Assembly: GCF_018449725.1 (NCBI RefSeq) | Contig: NZ_JAAVVC010000007.1 | Coordinates: 124,001-188,000, forward strand | DNA length: 64,000 bases | Source: Pseudomonas sp. dw_612 | Lineage (GTDB): Bacteria > Pseudomonadota > Gammaproteobacteria > Pseudomonadales > Pseudomonadaceae | Reading direction: 5' to 3' | In this document: positions 26,038-34,920 of the stretch, in pieces | Layout: every line of letters starts with the position of its first letter | Numbering within the stretch: position 1 is the first letter of the stretch | Program-made: the position numbers and the translations under genes | Notes under the pieces: model-generated | Databases searched by the model: none | What the model was told of the DNA's origin: nothing | The model's input: only the letters and a program-made list of their open reading frames with translations

Positions 26038-26900
26038 GCGAGTGCGCGGTATTGCAGGCTGAAGCCCAGTGCGGTGGATTGCCCTTGCTCCAGCAGACGC
26101 AAGCCTGGGCGGCCGGGCAAGTGGTGCGCGTTGACCGGGTGGCTCACCGGTTCGATGCAGAAAAACCCGAGGCCCACCGGGCAGTACAACAGGTAGTAAT
26201 CACTGCCGGTGGCCTGGCATTCCAGCTCATAACCCAAGTCCGGTTGTTGGATCAGGCAGTGGCCGTCCCACTCGCAGAAGCCGTTGTCCACCAACGTTTC
26301 CGGTAAGGCCTTGAGCGGCTGGAAATCCCAGGCGTCGGGGATCGCGCTGAGTTGGGTTGGCAGTTTCGCCGCGTCGCACAACCAGACTTGCCGGGCCTTG
26401 GCTTGCAATTGGGTGCGCGCGGTGCGTGGAAAGTAAGGGTGCAAACCGAGACCGTGCCACACCGCATGTTCGCCGAGATGGGTGACCTTCAGCTCGATGC
26501 TCAAGCGTCCTTCACTCAGGTGAAAACGCTGCTCGGCGCGGTAAGCGAAAGGGCTGGTGCAATCGAGTTGCAGGACGGCTTCGTGGCGGGTTTGGGAAAT
26601 GATCCGCCATGGTTGTTGCCAGGCGCTGCCGTGGATGGGCAGGGGATCGGTGAGGCTGTTGGGCTGCAGCGCGAGCCAGCCTTCGGGACACTCGAAACCG
26701 CCCTCGGAAATCCGGTTGGACCACGGCGCCAAGGGGTAACAGCCGAGTTTACCGGGCAGGCCGGTGTTCAGCGCTTGGGCGTCGCTGCGGCGCAATAACG
26801 GTTGACCGGTGCTGCGCACGGTCCAGTTGACGATGCTCGCACCGAGTTCGGGGGCGAGGGTGAGGTGGGTGAGGTCGTCTTCGAGTTCGAGCAGTTTCAT
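26034..26900 (-). CDS. Aldose 1-epimerase-family protein, probable uronate mutarotase
   Basis: The 288-residue protein is of the galactose mutarotase superfamily: GCYPLAPWSNRISEGGFECPEG, PIHGSAWQQPW and HGLGLHPYFPRT carry the conserved Arg and His positions, and CIEPVSHPVNAHH the catalytic Glu region. It is the last gene of the minus-strand uronate unit, so it probably interconverts the alpha and beta pyranose forms of galacturonate or glucuronate to supply the beta form used by uronate dehydrogenase. Its end overlaps the convergent kinase gene by four bases. Confidence 0.78.
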   Translation of the reverse strand: MKLLELEDDLTHLTLAPELGASIVNWTVRSTGQPLLRRSDAQALNTGLPGKLGCYPLAPWSNRISEGGFECPEGWLALQPNSLTDPLPIHGSAWQQPWRIISQTRHEAVLQLDCTSPFAYRAEQRFHLSEGRLSIELKVTHLGEHAVWHGLGLHPYFPRTARTQLQAKARQVWLCDAAKLPTQLSAIPDAWDFQPLKALPETLVDNGFCEWDGHCLIQQPDLGYELECQATGSDYYLLYCPVGLGFFCIEPVSHPVNAHHLPGRPGLRLLEQGQSTALGFSLQYRALA

Positions 26901-26923
26901 GATTTTGTTCTGCGTGAGGGTTG

Positions 26924-27015
26924 AAAAGATCGCAGCCTTCGGCAGCTCCTACAGAGACCGGGTACATCCGGGCGAACGTCAATCCTGTAGGAGCTGCCGA
27001 AGGCTGCGATCTTTT
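26924..27015. repeat. Inverted repeat, AAAAGATCGCAGCCTTCGGC family
   Basis: Arms AAAAGATCGCAGCCTTCGGC and complement face outward-in between the lactonase and mutarotase genes. The same family occurs at 39038-39121 and 52585-52689. Confidence 0.85.
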
Positions 27016-27022
27016 AGGCTGT

Positions 27023-27913
27023 TCAACAATCCTGAAATAGCGGCTCAGGCAAACCCTTCACCCCGGGATTCAAGGCAAACACTCCGCCCGCCAACGACTG
27101 TTCATCATGGTCATCGCCCAGGCGAATCGAGGTCACGAACAAGGTGTCCAACCGACTACCACCAAACGCACACATGGTCGGTTTTTTCACCGGCACCGCA
27201 AGGGACCGATCCAGCCGACCATCCGGAGTAAACCGGTGAATCAGCCCGGCGTCGTTGGCGCAGATCCAGTAGCAGCCTTCGGCATCGACAGCGGCGCCAT
27301 CGGGGCGGCCTTCGAGGTGATTCATGTCGACGAACAACCGCCGATTGCTCGGCGTGCCGCTGTCGATGTCGTAATCGAAGGCCCAGATTTGCTGGGCCAA
27401 GGGATGGGAATCGGACAAGTACATCGTCCGGCCATCCGGGCTGAAACCCAGGCCGTTGGGCACGAGAAATCCGCTGAGTCGGGCCTCAATCGGCCCACGC
27501 TGGCCACTGCTGTAGCGATACAACGTGCCTTCGGCCACGTTGGCGCCCATGTTCAGCACCATGCTGCCGGCCCAGAAACGCCCCTGGCGATCACAGCGGC
27601 CATCGTTCAGGCGCATGTCGGGGCGGGTGTGATCGACGTGGGCCAGCAGTTCGCTGTCGAGGCTGCCGTCGTTGTGCGGGCGCAGGCGAAAGAATCCGCT
27701 TTCCATGCCCGCGACCCAGCCGCCGTCGCTGTGCCGCGCAATGCAGGCGAGCATTTCCGGGGCGGTCCAGGCATCGACGTGACCGGTGGCGGCGCTCCAG
27801 CGCTGCAAACCCCCAGCGGGAATATCGACCCAGTACAGGGCGTTTTCCTCGGGAACCCAGACCGGGCTTTCACCGACCGCGTTACGGGCATCGACAATCA
27901 ATTCGGCTTGCAT
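27023..27913 (-). CDS. SMP-30/gluconolactonase-family sugar lactonase
   Basis: The 296-residue beta-propeller enzyme shows the family motifs VGESPVWVPEENALYWVDI, LNDGRCDRQGRFWAGSM, VPNGLGFSPDGRTMYLSDS and EGRPDGAAVDAEGCYW, which include the Glu, Asn and Asp metal ligands. Placed 26 bases after uronate dehydrogenase, it most likely opens galactaro-1,5-lactone or glucaro-1,5-lactone to the aldarate (role of the lactonase called UxuL in other pseudomonads). Confidence 0.85.
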   Translation of the reverse strand: MQAELIVDARNAVGESPVWVPEENALYWVDIPAGGLQRWSAATGHVDAWTAPEMLACIARHSDGGWVAGMESGFFRLRPHNDGSLDSELLAHVDHTRPDMRLNDGRCDRQGRFWAGSMVLNMGANVAEGTLYRYSSGQRGPIEARLSGFLVPNGLGFSPDGRTMYLSDSHPLAQQIWAFDYDIDSGTPSNRRLFVDMNHLEGRPDGAAVDAEGCYWICANDAGLIHRFTPDGRLDRSLAVPVKKPTMCAFGGSRLDTLFVTSIRLGDDHDEQSLAGGVFALNPGVKGLPEPLFQDC

Positions 27914-27939
27914 GGCGACTGATTCCTGTGAACGTGGGT

Positions 27940-28758
27940 TTAGTCGCCGAACGGGCCGGACGCCACAAACGCGCCACCCTGATAAACCATGGCCGGGTCA
28001 TCCGCCGCAGGCATCGGTTGCGCTTCGATCTTGTCGCGGAACACTTCGGAGTTGTCCAGCGGGACATAACCCAGGCCAGCGGCGTAGCGGTTGTCCCACC
28101 AGACGTTCTTGTTGTCCGACACTCCGTAGACGATGGTGTGGCCGACATTCGGTGCGTACAACGCGCGTTCCAGCAGTTGGGTCAGGTCGCCGAAGCTCAA
28201 CCAGGTGCTCATCATGCGACGGTTCTGCGGTTCCGGGAACGAGGAGCCAATGCGGATGCTGACGGTTTCGATGCCATAGCGATCGAAGTAGAAACTCGCA
28301 ATGTCTTCGCCGTAAGACTTGGACAGACCGTAGTAGCTGTCCGGGCGGCGCGGGGAGCGGGCGTCGATCACTTCGTCCTGTTTGTAGAAACCGATGACGT
28401 GATTGGAACTGGCGAAGATCACCCGTTTCACGCCATGCCGACGTGCGGCTTCGTAGATGTGGAACACGCCGCAGATGTTGGCGCCGAGGATCTCTTCGAA
28501 CGAATGCTCGGTGGAGACGCCGCCAAAATGCAGGATCGCGTCCACGCCTTCGACCAGTTGATGCACGGCTTGCTTGTCGGCGAGGTCGCAGGTCACGACT
28601 TCTTCGCGGTCATCGATGGCCGGGGCGATGTCGGCGATGTCCGACAGGCGAATCACATTGGCGTAGGGGCGCAGGGTTTCGCGCAGCACTTTACCGAGGC
28701 CACCGGCGGCGCCGGTCAGGAGCAGGCGATTGAAAGGGGCAGGGGAAGTCGTGGTCAT
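27940..28758 (-). CDS. udh: Uronate dehydrogenase
   Basis: The 272-residue short-chain extended NAD(P) enzyme starts with LLLTGAAGGLGKVLRE (Rossmann GXXGXXG) and has the catalytic YXXXK in DSYYGLSKSYGEDI and SSNHVIGFYKQ typical of uronate dehydrogenases. It oxidises D-galacturonate or D-glucuronate at C1 to the aldarolactone. ATG 28758 follows AGGAACC; an alternative start eight codons earlier is less well placed. A palindromic candidate operator lies 40-53 bases upstream. Confidence 0.88.
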   Translation of the reverse strand: MTTTSPAPFNRLLLTGAAGGLGKVLRETLRPYANVIRLSDIADIAPAIDDREEVVTCDLADKQAVHQLVEGVDAILHFGGVSTEHSFEEILGANICGVFHIYEAARRHGVKRVIFASSNHVIGFYKQDEVIDARSPRRPDSYYGLSKSYGEDIASFYFDRYGIETVSIRIGSSFPEPQNRRMMSTWLSFGDLTQLLERALYAPNVGHTIVYGVSDNKNVWWDNRYAAGLGYVPLDNSEVFRDKIEAQPMPAADDPAMVYQGGAFVASGPFGD

Positions 28759-28797
28759 GATGGTTCCTGAATATAGAGTCATTGCAGTTGTTGTAGG

Positions 28798-28811
28798 TTG
28801 TCGTATGACTT
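28798..28811. promoter_or_regulatory. Candidate GntR/FadR-type operator upstream of udh
   Basis: TTGTCGTATGACTT (core GTC-GTAT-GAC) contains the octamer GTCATACG on the opposite strand, which recurs upstream of the porin gene at 30455-30462. Such GT-N-AC dyads are usual for FadR-subfamily GntR regulators of sugar-acid genes; no such regulator gene is in the window. Confidence 0.4.
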
Positions 28812-28927
28812 GCGCGAAGTATCGTTAGGCTTTCCGGTGCTTGTCAACGCGTGGGTGGTTGAAATTGACGGAGGGTCTTGCCTTCCCGCGATCGTTGTAG
28901 CAACTGGCGAAGCCTGCGTTCGGCTCA

Positions 28928-29072
28928 TGTAGCAGCTGCCGAGGCACGAGGCTGCGTTCGGCTGCAAAGCAGTCGTGAGTCTAGGCGACGCGGCGTGTCA
29001 GAAAGACCGCGGGCGCAGGTTTTACGACTGCTTCGCAGCCGAACGCAGCCTCGTACCTCGGCAGCTGCTACA
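28928..29072. repeat. Long inverted repeat, TGTAGCAGCTGCCGAGG variant
   Basis: Arms TGTAGCAGCTGCCGAGGCAC... and complement lie between udh and the porin gene; a further partial arm (TTGTAGCAACTGGCGAAGCC) starts near 28895. Together with the operator above this fills the 361-base gap. Confidence 0.8.
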
Positions 29073-29119
29073 AAAAAGTTGGCGCGCCAATAGGTTTCAG
29101 CCTTGAAGCGAAACCTGCC

Positions 29120-30415
29120 TCACAACAACGAAATCGGGTAGCTGATAAAGATCCGGTTCTCATCGAACTCATTCGTGCTGAAGTCCTTGCGAATACTCGC
29201 ATTGCGCCATTTCACATTGAGGTTCTTCAGCACACCGCTCTGCACGGTATACGCCAGTTCCGATTCTCGGCCCCATTCCTTGCCGTCGGTGATCGCCCCG
29301 GTGTGCACGTTATCGCCGCTGATGTAGCGGTTCATCATGGTCAGGCCCGGAATGCCGAGGGCGACGAAGTTGTAGTCGTGGCGCAGTTGCCAGGATTTTT
29401 CCTTGGCGTTGTCGTAGCTGGAGTTGTAACTGTCGTTGGCCAGGGTGCCGCCGCTGGTGCCGTTGACCCGCATCCAGGCATCGTCGCCGGTGAGTTTTTG
29501 CAGGCCGACGTAGAAGGTGCTGCCACCGTATTTGGCCGAGAGCATGGCGAAGGTGGTTTTGTTGTCCAGTTCGCCGGCCAGGGCGCTGCCGTCTTCCTTG
29601 CCGGTGAAGAACCCGAGGTTGGCGCCCAGGGTCCAGTCGCCGATGGGCTGGCTGTGGCTCAGGTTGAAATACTCTTGCTGGTAAATGTCGCTGAGTTCCG
29701 AGTACCAGACGCCGACCAGCGTGCGCTTTTCATTAAAGGTGTATTCGCCGCCACCGAAGTTGAAACGGTCCGAGGTGAACGCCGCTTTGCCGTTCATCGA
29801 CATGTCGTCCATGCTCGAATCGTTGCGCGGGCTGTTGGCGCGGAACTGCCCGCCGTAAAGCTTCAGGCCATCGATTTCGCTGGAAGTGACCTGACCGCCA
29901 CGGAAGGTTTGCGGCAGGGAGCGGCCATCGTCCGAGCGCAGGACTGGCAGCACCGGCATCCATTCGCCGACCTTCAATTCGGTTTTCGACAGCTTGGCCT
30001 TGAATGCCACGTTGGTGCGACCGAAGTTGTCCGCCGGGCGCCCGTCATGATCCAGCGGCAGCAACTGCGTGCCGCCGGTGCCTTTACCGCCATCGAGTTT
30101 CAACGAGTACAACCCCAGCACGTCCACGCCGAACCCGACCGTGCCCTGGGTGAAGCCGGACTTGGCGTCGAGGATAAAGCTTTGCGTCCACTCTTCAGCC
30201 TTGCCCTGCGGGTAGGCGGGGTTGGTGAAGTTGCGATTGAAATAGGCGTTACGCAGGTTCAGCGTGGCGCTGGCGTCATCGACAAAACCTTCGGCGTGGC
30301 TGCCCATGGGCAAGGCGAGGGCCAGGCTGCTGCAACCGATCAGGCTCAGGGTGTGGCGGCGGACGAAAGTCGGGCGAGGGGTGCAGACGGAGGAATGGCG
30401 GACGAGTTTGCTCAC
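29120..30415 (-). CDS. OprD-family outer membrane porin
   Basis: The 431-residue precursor has a long Arg-containing signal peptide ending near SHAEGF, then OprD features: GFVDDASATLNLRNAYFNRNF, EWTQSFILDAKSGFTQGTVGFGVD and the C-terminal beta-strand ENRIFISYPISLL. It is the first gene upstream of the uronate dehydrogenase unit on the same strand, so it probably admits uronates or aldarates; the specific substrate cannot be read from sequence. Confidence 0.88.
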   Translation of the reverse strand: MSKLVRHSSVCTPRPTFVRRHTLSLIGCSSLALALPMGSHAEGFVDDASATLNLRNAYFNRNFTNPAYPQGKAEEWTQSFILDAKSGFTQGTVGFGVDVLGLYSLKLDGGKGTGGTQLLPLDHDGRPADNFGRTNVAFKAKLSKTELKVGEWMPVLPVLRSDDGRSLPQTFRGGQVTSSEIDGLKLYGGQFRANSPRNDSSMDDMSMNGKAAFTSDRFNFGGGEYTFNEKRTLVGVWYSELSDIYQQEYFNLSHSQPIGDWTLGANLGFFTGKEDGSALAGELDNKTTFAMLSAKYGGSTFYVGLQKLTGDDAWMRVNGTSGGTLANDSYNSSYDNAKEKSWQLRHDYNFVALGIPGLTMMNRYISGDNVHTGAITDGKEWGRESELAYTVQSGVLKNLNVKWRNASIRKDFSTNEFDENRIFISYPISLL

Positions 30416-30451
30416 AGTGACGTTCCCTTTTGTTTCTTGTTGTTTTTATTT

Positions 30452-30527
30452 TTGTCATACGTCGTCGTACAACATGGCGGCGATTATTTGCGAGGCTTTG
30501 CGGGATTGTCAATCACAAGTTGTACGA
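30452..30527. promoter_or_regulatory. Candidate operator pair upstream of the porin gene
   Basis: TTGTCATACG (30452-30461) carries the octamer shared with the udh operator. TCGTACAAC (30465-30473) and its exact inverted copy GTTGTACGA (30519-30527) lie 45 bases apart. The set looks like paired GntR-type sites around the porin promoter. Confidence 0.45.
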
Positions 30528-30551
30528 TGACATCGGGGCTTAAACCCCAAC

Positions 30552-30648
30552 CCCTGTGGGAGCGGGCTTGCTCGCGAAGGCGGTGTGTCAGGCGACATTG
30601 ATGTTGAATGTTCCGCCGCTTTCGCGAGCAAGCCCGCTCCCACAAGGG
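30552..30648. repeat. REP inverted pair
   Basis: Facing REP copies with extended CCCTGTGGGAG/CTCCCACAAGGG ends, between the divergent porin and MFS genes. Confidence 0.9.
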
Positions 30649-30708
30649 TTATGTGTTTTGTCGGGAGTTTTGCGGCAAACTGGCGACATCTCAGAACAAG
30701 GCTCTTGA

Positions 30709-32373
30709 ATGGATCACTACGCCCCGCGCGACTGGCAGCCCCACGAGCGGCCCAGTCTGCCCGGTTCTCCTTCGACGCCCGATCACTCCAATCCCAAGCG
30801 CCTGGCGTATGCGCTGGTGGGTTTGCTGGTGGCGTTGACGGGTGGCCTCGGCAATTCGCTGGTGATTGCCAACCTGCCTTACCTGCAAGGCGCGCTGGGC
30901 GCGACCACCGCCGAGATGGCCTGGCTGCCGGCGGCCTATGTGATGACCAACGTCTCGATGAACCTGCTGCTGGTGAAGTTTCGCCAGCAGTTCGGCCTGC
31001 GCGCGTTCACCGAAGTGTTCCTGGTGCTCTACGCCCTGGTGACCTTCGGCCACTTGTTCGTCAACGACCTGAGTTCGGCCATCGCCGTGCGCGCGGCCCA
31101 CGGCATGGTCGGCGCGGCGCTGAGTTCCCTGGGCCTGTATTACATGATCCAGGCGTTCCCGGCGAAATGGCGGATGAAGGCGCTGGTGCTGGGGTTGGGG
31201 GCGTCGCAACTGGCGCTGCCGCTGGCCCGGTTGTTCTCCGAAGACCTGATGCAGATCGCCGAATGGCGCGGCTTGTACCTGTTCGAGTTGGGCATGGCGC
31301 TGCTGACCCTGGGCTGCGTGTTCCTGCTCAAGTTGCCGCCGGGTGACCGCTTCAAGACCTTCGAAAAACTCGACTTCCTGACCTTTGCCATCCTCGCCAC
31401 CGGCGTGGCCTTGCTCTGCGCCGTGCTGTCCCTGGGCCGCATCGACTGGTGGCTGGAAGCCCCGTGGATCGGTATCGCCTCGGCGACTTCCATCGCGTTG
31501 ATCCTCGCCGGCCTGGCCATCGAACATAACCGCAGCAACCCGATGCTGATGACCCGTTGGCTCGGCAGCGGCGTGATGATTCGCCTGGCCCTGGCGGTGA
31601 TCCTGATTCGCATGGTGTTGTCCGAGCAATCCACCGGCGCGGTCGGTTTCATGCAGGCGCTGAACATGAGCAGTCAGCAACTGCACAGCCTGTACGTGGT
31701 GATGTTGCTCGGCAGCATCGCCGGTCTGGCCACCAGCGCCCTGACCATTGACCCCAAACACCTGTTTATGCCGCTGATCGTGTCCCTGGCAATGATGGCG
31801 GTCGGCTCGGTCATGGACAGTTATTCAAACAACCTGACCCGCCCGGAAAATATGTACTTCAGCCAGTTTCTGCTGGCCTTCGGCGGCACGTTTTTCCTCG
31901 GCCCGACCATGGTCCTCGGCACGCGCCGGGTGTTGACCAACCCGCGTAATCTGGTGAGTTTCTCGGTGCTGTTCGGGATCTGCCAGAACCTCGGTGGCTT
32001 GATCGGCGCGGCGTTGCTGGGCACGTTCCAGATCGTTCGCGAGAAATTTCATTCCAGCAACATCGTCGAACACCTGACAATGCTTGATCCGCGCGTAGCG
32101 GCTCGGGTGCAAAGCGGCGGCAACGCGGTGGGCTCGATGATCGCCGATCCGAGCCTGCGCAACCTGCAAGGCATTCGCAGCCTGGCGACGGCGGCCACGC
32201 GCGAAGCCAACGTGCTGGCCTATAACGATGTGTTCATGCTGATCGCCGTGATTGCGGTGCTGACCATGATCTGGATTTCCATTCGCGCCCTGTGGCTGAT
32301 GAGCACCACCCAAACCGTCGCCCCAGCGCCTGCCACTCCATCCGTTCAACCCAGCGGTGCTACCTCTTCATGA
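30709..32373 (+). CDS. DHA2-family MFS transporter (EmrB-like)
   Basis: The 554-residue protein has about 14 predicted membrane helices starting at RLAYALVGLLVALTGGLGNSLVIANLP, followed by GATTAEMAWLPAAYVMTNVSM. This matches 14-helix drug:H+ antiporters such as EmrB. The hydrophilic 28-residue N-terminus and Pro/Thr-rich tail are cytoplasmic. It overlaps the membrane fusion protein gene by four bases (ATGA), so the two probably form an export complex that recruits an outer membrane channel from elsewhere. Substrate unknown. Confidence 0.85.
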   Translation: MDHYAPRDWQPHERPSLPGSPSTPDHSNPKRLAYALVGLLVALTGGLGNSLVIANLPYLQGALGATTAEMAWLPAAYVMTNVSMNLLLVKFRQQFGLRAFTEVFLVLYALVTFGHLFVNDLSSAIAVRAAHGMVGAALSSLGLYYMIQAFPAKWRMKALVLGLGASQLALPLARLFSEDLMQIAEWRGLYLFELGMALLTLGCVFLLKLPPGDRFKTFEKLDFLTFAILATGVALLCAVLSLGRIDWWLEAPWIGIASATSIALILAGLAIEHNRSNPMLMTRWLGSGVMIRLALAVILIRMVLSEQSTGAVGFMQALNMSSQQLHSLYVVMLLGSIAGLATSALTIDPKHLFMPLIVSLAMMAVGSVMDSYSNNLTRPENMYFSQFLLAFGGTFFLGPTMVLGTRRVLTNPRNLVSFSVLFGICQNLGGLIGAALLGTFQIVREKFHSSNIVEHLTMLDPRVAARVQSGGNAVGSMIADPSLRNLQGIRSLATAATREANVLAYNDVFMLIAVIAVLTMIWISIRALWLMSTTQTVAPAPATPSVQPSGATSS

Positions 32374-33530
32374 CTGAACCGACCACCACGACCACCAACG
32401 CCATCGCCGCCACCCCCGAAGGTGTGGCGCCACCGTCCACGCCGGCCACCGAACCGCGCTCGCTGCGGGTGCGGATTATCTCTTCATTGGGCTTTGCGGC
32501 GATTGCCATTGTTGGCGTGCTGATCGTGTTGTACGCCTGGCAACTGCCGCCGTTCAGCAGCGCGGTGGAAACCACCGAAAACGCGTTGGTGCGCGGCCAG
32601 GTCACGATCATCGGCCCGCAACTCAGCGGCTATGTGTACGAAGTGCCGGTGACGGATTTTCAGTTTGTGAAGGCCGGCGATTTGCTGGTGCGCCTCGATG
32701 ACCGGATCTACAAGCAGCACCTCGATCAATCCCTGGCGCAACTGGCGGTGCAGAAAGCCGCGCTGGCCAACGTGGTGCAGCAACGCAACAGCGCCGAAGC
32801 GACGATCAAGTTGCGTCAGGCTGCCGTTGCCGACAGTCAGGCCCAGGCGCGTAAAAGTGAAGCCGATCTACGCCGCAACAAAGCGTTGATCAACGACGGC
32901 TCGGTGTCCAAACGTGAACTGGACGTGACCCTGGCCGCCAACGCCCAGACCATCGCGGCGGTCGCCCAAGCCCAGGCCAATCTGGAAATCGCCCGGCAGG
33001 ACCTGCAAACGGTGATCGTCAATCGCGGCTCGCTGGAAGCGGCGGTGGCCAGCGCGGAAGCGGCGGTGCAACTGGCGCGGATTGACCTGTCCAACACCCG
33101 CGTTTTAGCGCCGCGTGATGGTCAGCTCGGACAGATCGGCGTGCGTCTCGGCGCCTACGTCAACTCCGGCGCGCAGTTGATGGCGTTGGTGCCGAACCAG
33201 TTGTGGGTGATCGCCAACATGAAGGAAACCCAGATGGACGACGTGCGGGTCGGCCAACCGGTGAGCTTCACCGTCGATGCGCTCGACCATCGCAAATTCA
33301 AGGGACGGGTGCAGCGGATCTCACCGGCTACCGGTTCTGAGTTCAGCTTGTTGCAAGCCGACAACGCCACCGGCAACTTCGTCAAAATCGCCCAGCGCGT
33401 GCCGGTGCGGATTACGGTGGATGAGGGGCAGGAACAGAGTGAACGGTTGCGGCCGGGGATGTCGGTGGTGGTTAGCATTGATACCGCCGGGGAAGGGCAC
33501 AACGATAAATCTGACACCACACAAAACTGA
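32370..33530 (+). CDS. HlyD/EmrA-family membrane fusion protein
   Basis: The 386-residue protein has a Thr-rich cytoplasmic N-terminus, one membrane helix (SSLGFAAIAIVGVLIVLYAW) and a biotinyl-lipoyl-like domain (VETTENALVRGQVTIIGPQLSGYVYEV). A long alpha-helical hairpin follows (residues about 115-240, rich in AQA repeats) and then a C-terminal barrel (VLAPRDGQLGQIGVRLGAYVN). It is the periplasmic adaptor for the MFS pump upstream. Confidence 0.88.
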   Translation: MTEPTTTTTNAIAATPEGVAPPSTPATEPRSLRVRIISSLGFAAIAIVGVLIVLYAWQLPPFSSAVETTENALVRGQVTIIGPQLSGYVYEVPVTDFQFVKAGDLLVRLDDRIYKQHLDQSLAQLAVQKAALANVVQQRNSAEATIKLRQAAVADSQAQARKSEADLRRNKALINDGSVSKRELDVTLAANAQTIAAVAQAQANLEIARQDLQTVIVNRGSLEAAVASAEAAVQLARIDLSNTRVLAPRDGQLGQIGVRLGAYVNSGAQLMALVPNQLWVIANMKETQMDDVRVGQPVSFTVDALDHRKFKGRVQRISPATGSEFSLLQADNATGNFVKIAQRVPVRITVDEGQEQSERLRPGMSVVVSIDTAGEGHNDKSDTTQN

Positions 33531-33532
33531 AA

Positions 33533-33622
33533 TGTGGGAGCGGGCTTGCTCGCGAAAGCGGCGGTACATTCAACATCAATGTCGCCTGACACACCGCCTT
33601 CGCGAGCAAGCCCGCTCCCACA
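33533..33622. repeat. REP inverted pair
   Basis: Facing REP copies between the convergent adaptor gene and copD. Confidence 0.9.
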
Positions 33623-33635
33623 GGGGATCTGTGTT

Positions 33636-34496
33636 TCAGCTGGCGATCATCGGCGGCATGGTCCCCAATAACGAAACCGCCGCCACCGCCCCCATCCCCA
33701 GCAGCCACTCCAGCAGCACACTGGTCTTGAGTGTTCCCACCCGCTGTTCACAGTCCTTGATCCGCAACCGATTGAACAACGCCAACCCGAGCATCAACGC
33801 CACCAGCACGACCTTGATCAACAGAATCAACGCAAACCCGGACAGCAGCGGCGTCGGCCAGAATGCGCCGGTGAGCACGCGAACATTGATCAGCCCGGTA
33901 ATCACCAACCCCGCGACCAAGCCGTAACCCACGCCACTGAAGCGGCGCAGGATCGTGCTCAGCGAGTGGCCGGCCGGTTGCCGCAGGATCATCACCAACA
34001 GCATCAACCCGCCAAGCCACGCGCCGACGCAGGTCAAGTGAATAATCTGGTTGAGAATCAGCAACTGGCCGCTGAGCCCATCGAGCATCGCACCGTGACC
34101 GACTGGCGCCAGGGTCGCGAGCAGCAGGCCACTGACGATCAGCCTCAGCGGCGCGTGGGAGCGCAGTGGCGTCAGCAGCAACCCCAGCAGCACCGCGTTG
34201 AGCAGCAGATGCCAAGTCCAGACCTGGCCGAAAAAGGTATTGCGCAGCACCAAAACCAGGGTCGACGGATCGAAAGCCGCGTGCCAGGCGCCGGCCATGC
34301 TGGCGGTGATCAGCAGCAGCCAGGTCACGCCGCTGATCAGTGCCACGGCGGTCAGCCAAAGACCCACGCGCGCCAGACGCCGATCCAGAGGCTCGGCGCC
34401 AGCCTTCAACAGCAGGGGCCTGAACACCCAGGCCCCGAACAGCATCAACACCACCACAAAATGCAGGAAGCGGCACAGCACCAGCGCGTCGGTCAT
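33636..34496 (-). CDS. copD: Copper resistance protein CopD family
   Basis: The 286-residue inner membrane protein has about eight helices with conserved His residues in CRFLHFVVVLMLFGAWVF, TWHLLLNAVLLG and LNQIIHLTCVGAWLGGLMLL, as in CopD/YebZ copper-uptake proteins. It lies 3 bases downstream of copC, so the pair would move copper from the periplasm to the cytoplasm. The usual copA/copB resistance genes are absent here. Confidence 0.87.
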   Translation of the reverse strand: MTDALVLCRFLHFVVVLMLFGAWVFRPLLLKAGAEPLDRRLARVGLWLTAVALISGVTWLLLITASMAGAWHAAFDPSTLVLVLRNTFFGQVWTWHLLLNAVLLGLLLTPLRSHAPLRLIVSGLLLATLAPVGHGAMLDGLSGQLLILNQIIHLTCVGAWLGGLMLLVMILRQPAGHSLSTILRRFSGVGYGLVAGLVITGLINVRVLTGAFWPTPLLSGFALILLIKVVLVALMLGLALFNRLRIKDCEQRVGTLKTSVLLEWLLGMGAVAAVSLLGTMPPMIAS

Positions 34497-34499
34497 GAA

Positions 34500-34853
34500 T
34501 TACTGGCCGACCTTGAAGCTGTAGGCGCCTTCGCTTTTGTGCGTGTCGACCGATACCGCGTGCCATTCGACCTTGTACTCACCCGCTGTTAACGGAGCAT
34601 CAGGGGTGACGATCAGGGTTTTCTTGTCACTGCCTTCAGTCGCCAGTTTTTTCACTGGCACGCCGTTGATGGACACCTTGGTGAAGGTCGCTTCAACGCC
34701 TTCGGAAAACACCAGGCGCAGTTCCGTCGGCGCGCTTACGGTGCTGTCGGCGGCCGGGACCTGGCTTTTCAGATGCGCGTGGGCGAACACCGACGAAGCG
34801 GCGAGCAGCGAGCCGAGCAGGGCGGCGGTAGTCAGGAGTCTTTTCAGCAGCAT
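34500..34853 (-). CDS. copC: Periplasmic copper-binding protein CopC
   Basis: The 117-residue precursor has a signal peptide ending in VFAHAHLKS, so the mature protein begins with His, the N-terminal Cu(II) ligand of CopC. The C-terminal EWHAVSVDTHKSEGAYSF holds the other Cu(II) ligands (Asp and His). The Met-rich Cu(I) motif is absent, as in Cu(II)-only CopC proteins. It delivers copper to CopD. Confidence 0.9.
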   Translation of the reverse strand: MLLKRLLTTAALLGSLLAASSVFAHAHLKSQVPAADSTVSAPTELRLVFSEGVEATFTKVSINGVPVKKLATEGSDKKTLIVTPDAPLTAGEYKVEWHAVSVDTHKSEGAYSFKVGQ

Positions 34854-34920
34854 GGTCAGTTACCTTCTGGGCAGATGAATGGGCGTCACTTAAGCATGAA
34901 CGCGGCGCGCCGGGAAATGT

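Noticed and set aside
26181..26199. AGTACAACAGGTAGTAATC as a fifth regulator box
   Set aside because: It lies inside the mutarotase coding region, has one base too many in the centre and no promoter downstream.
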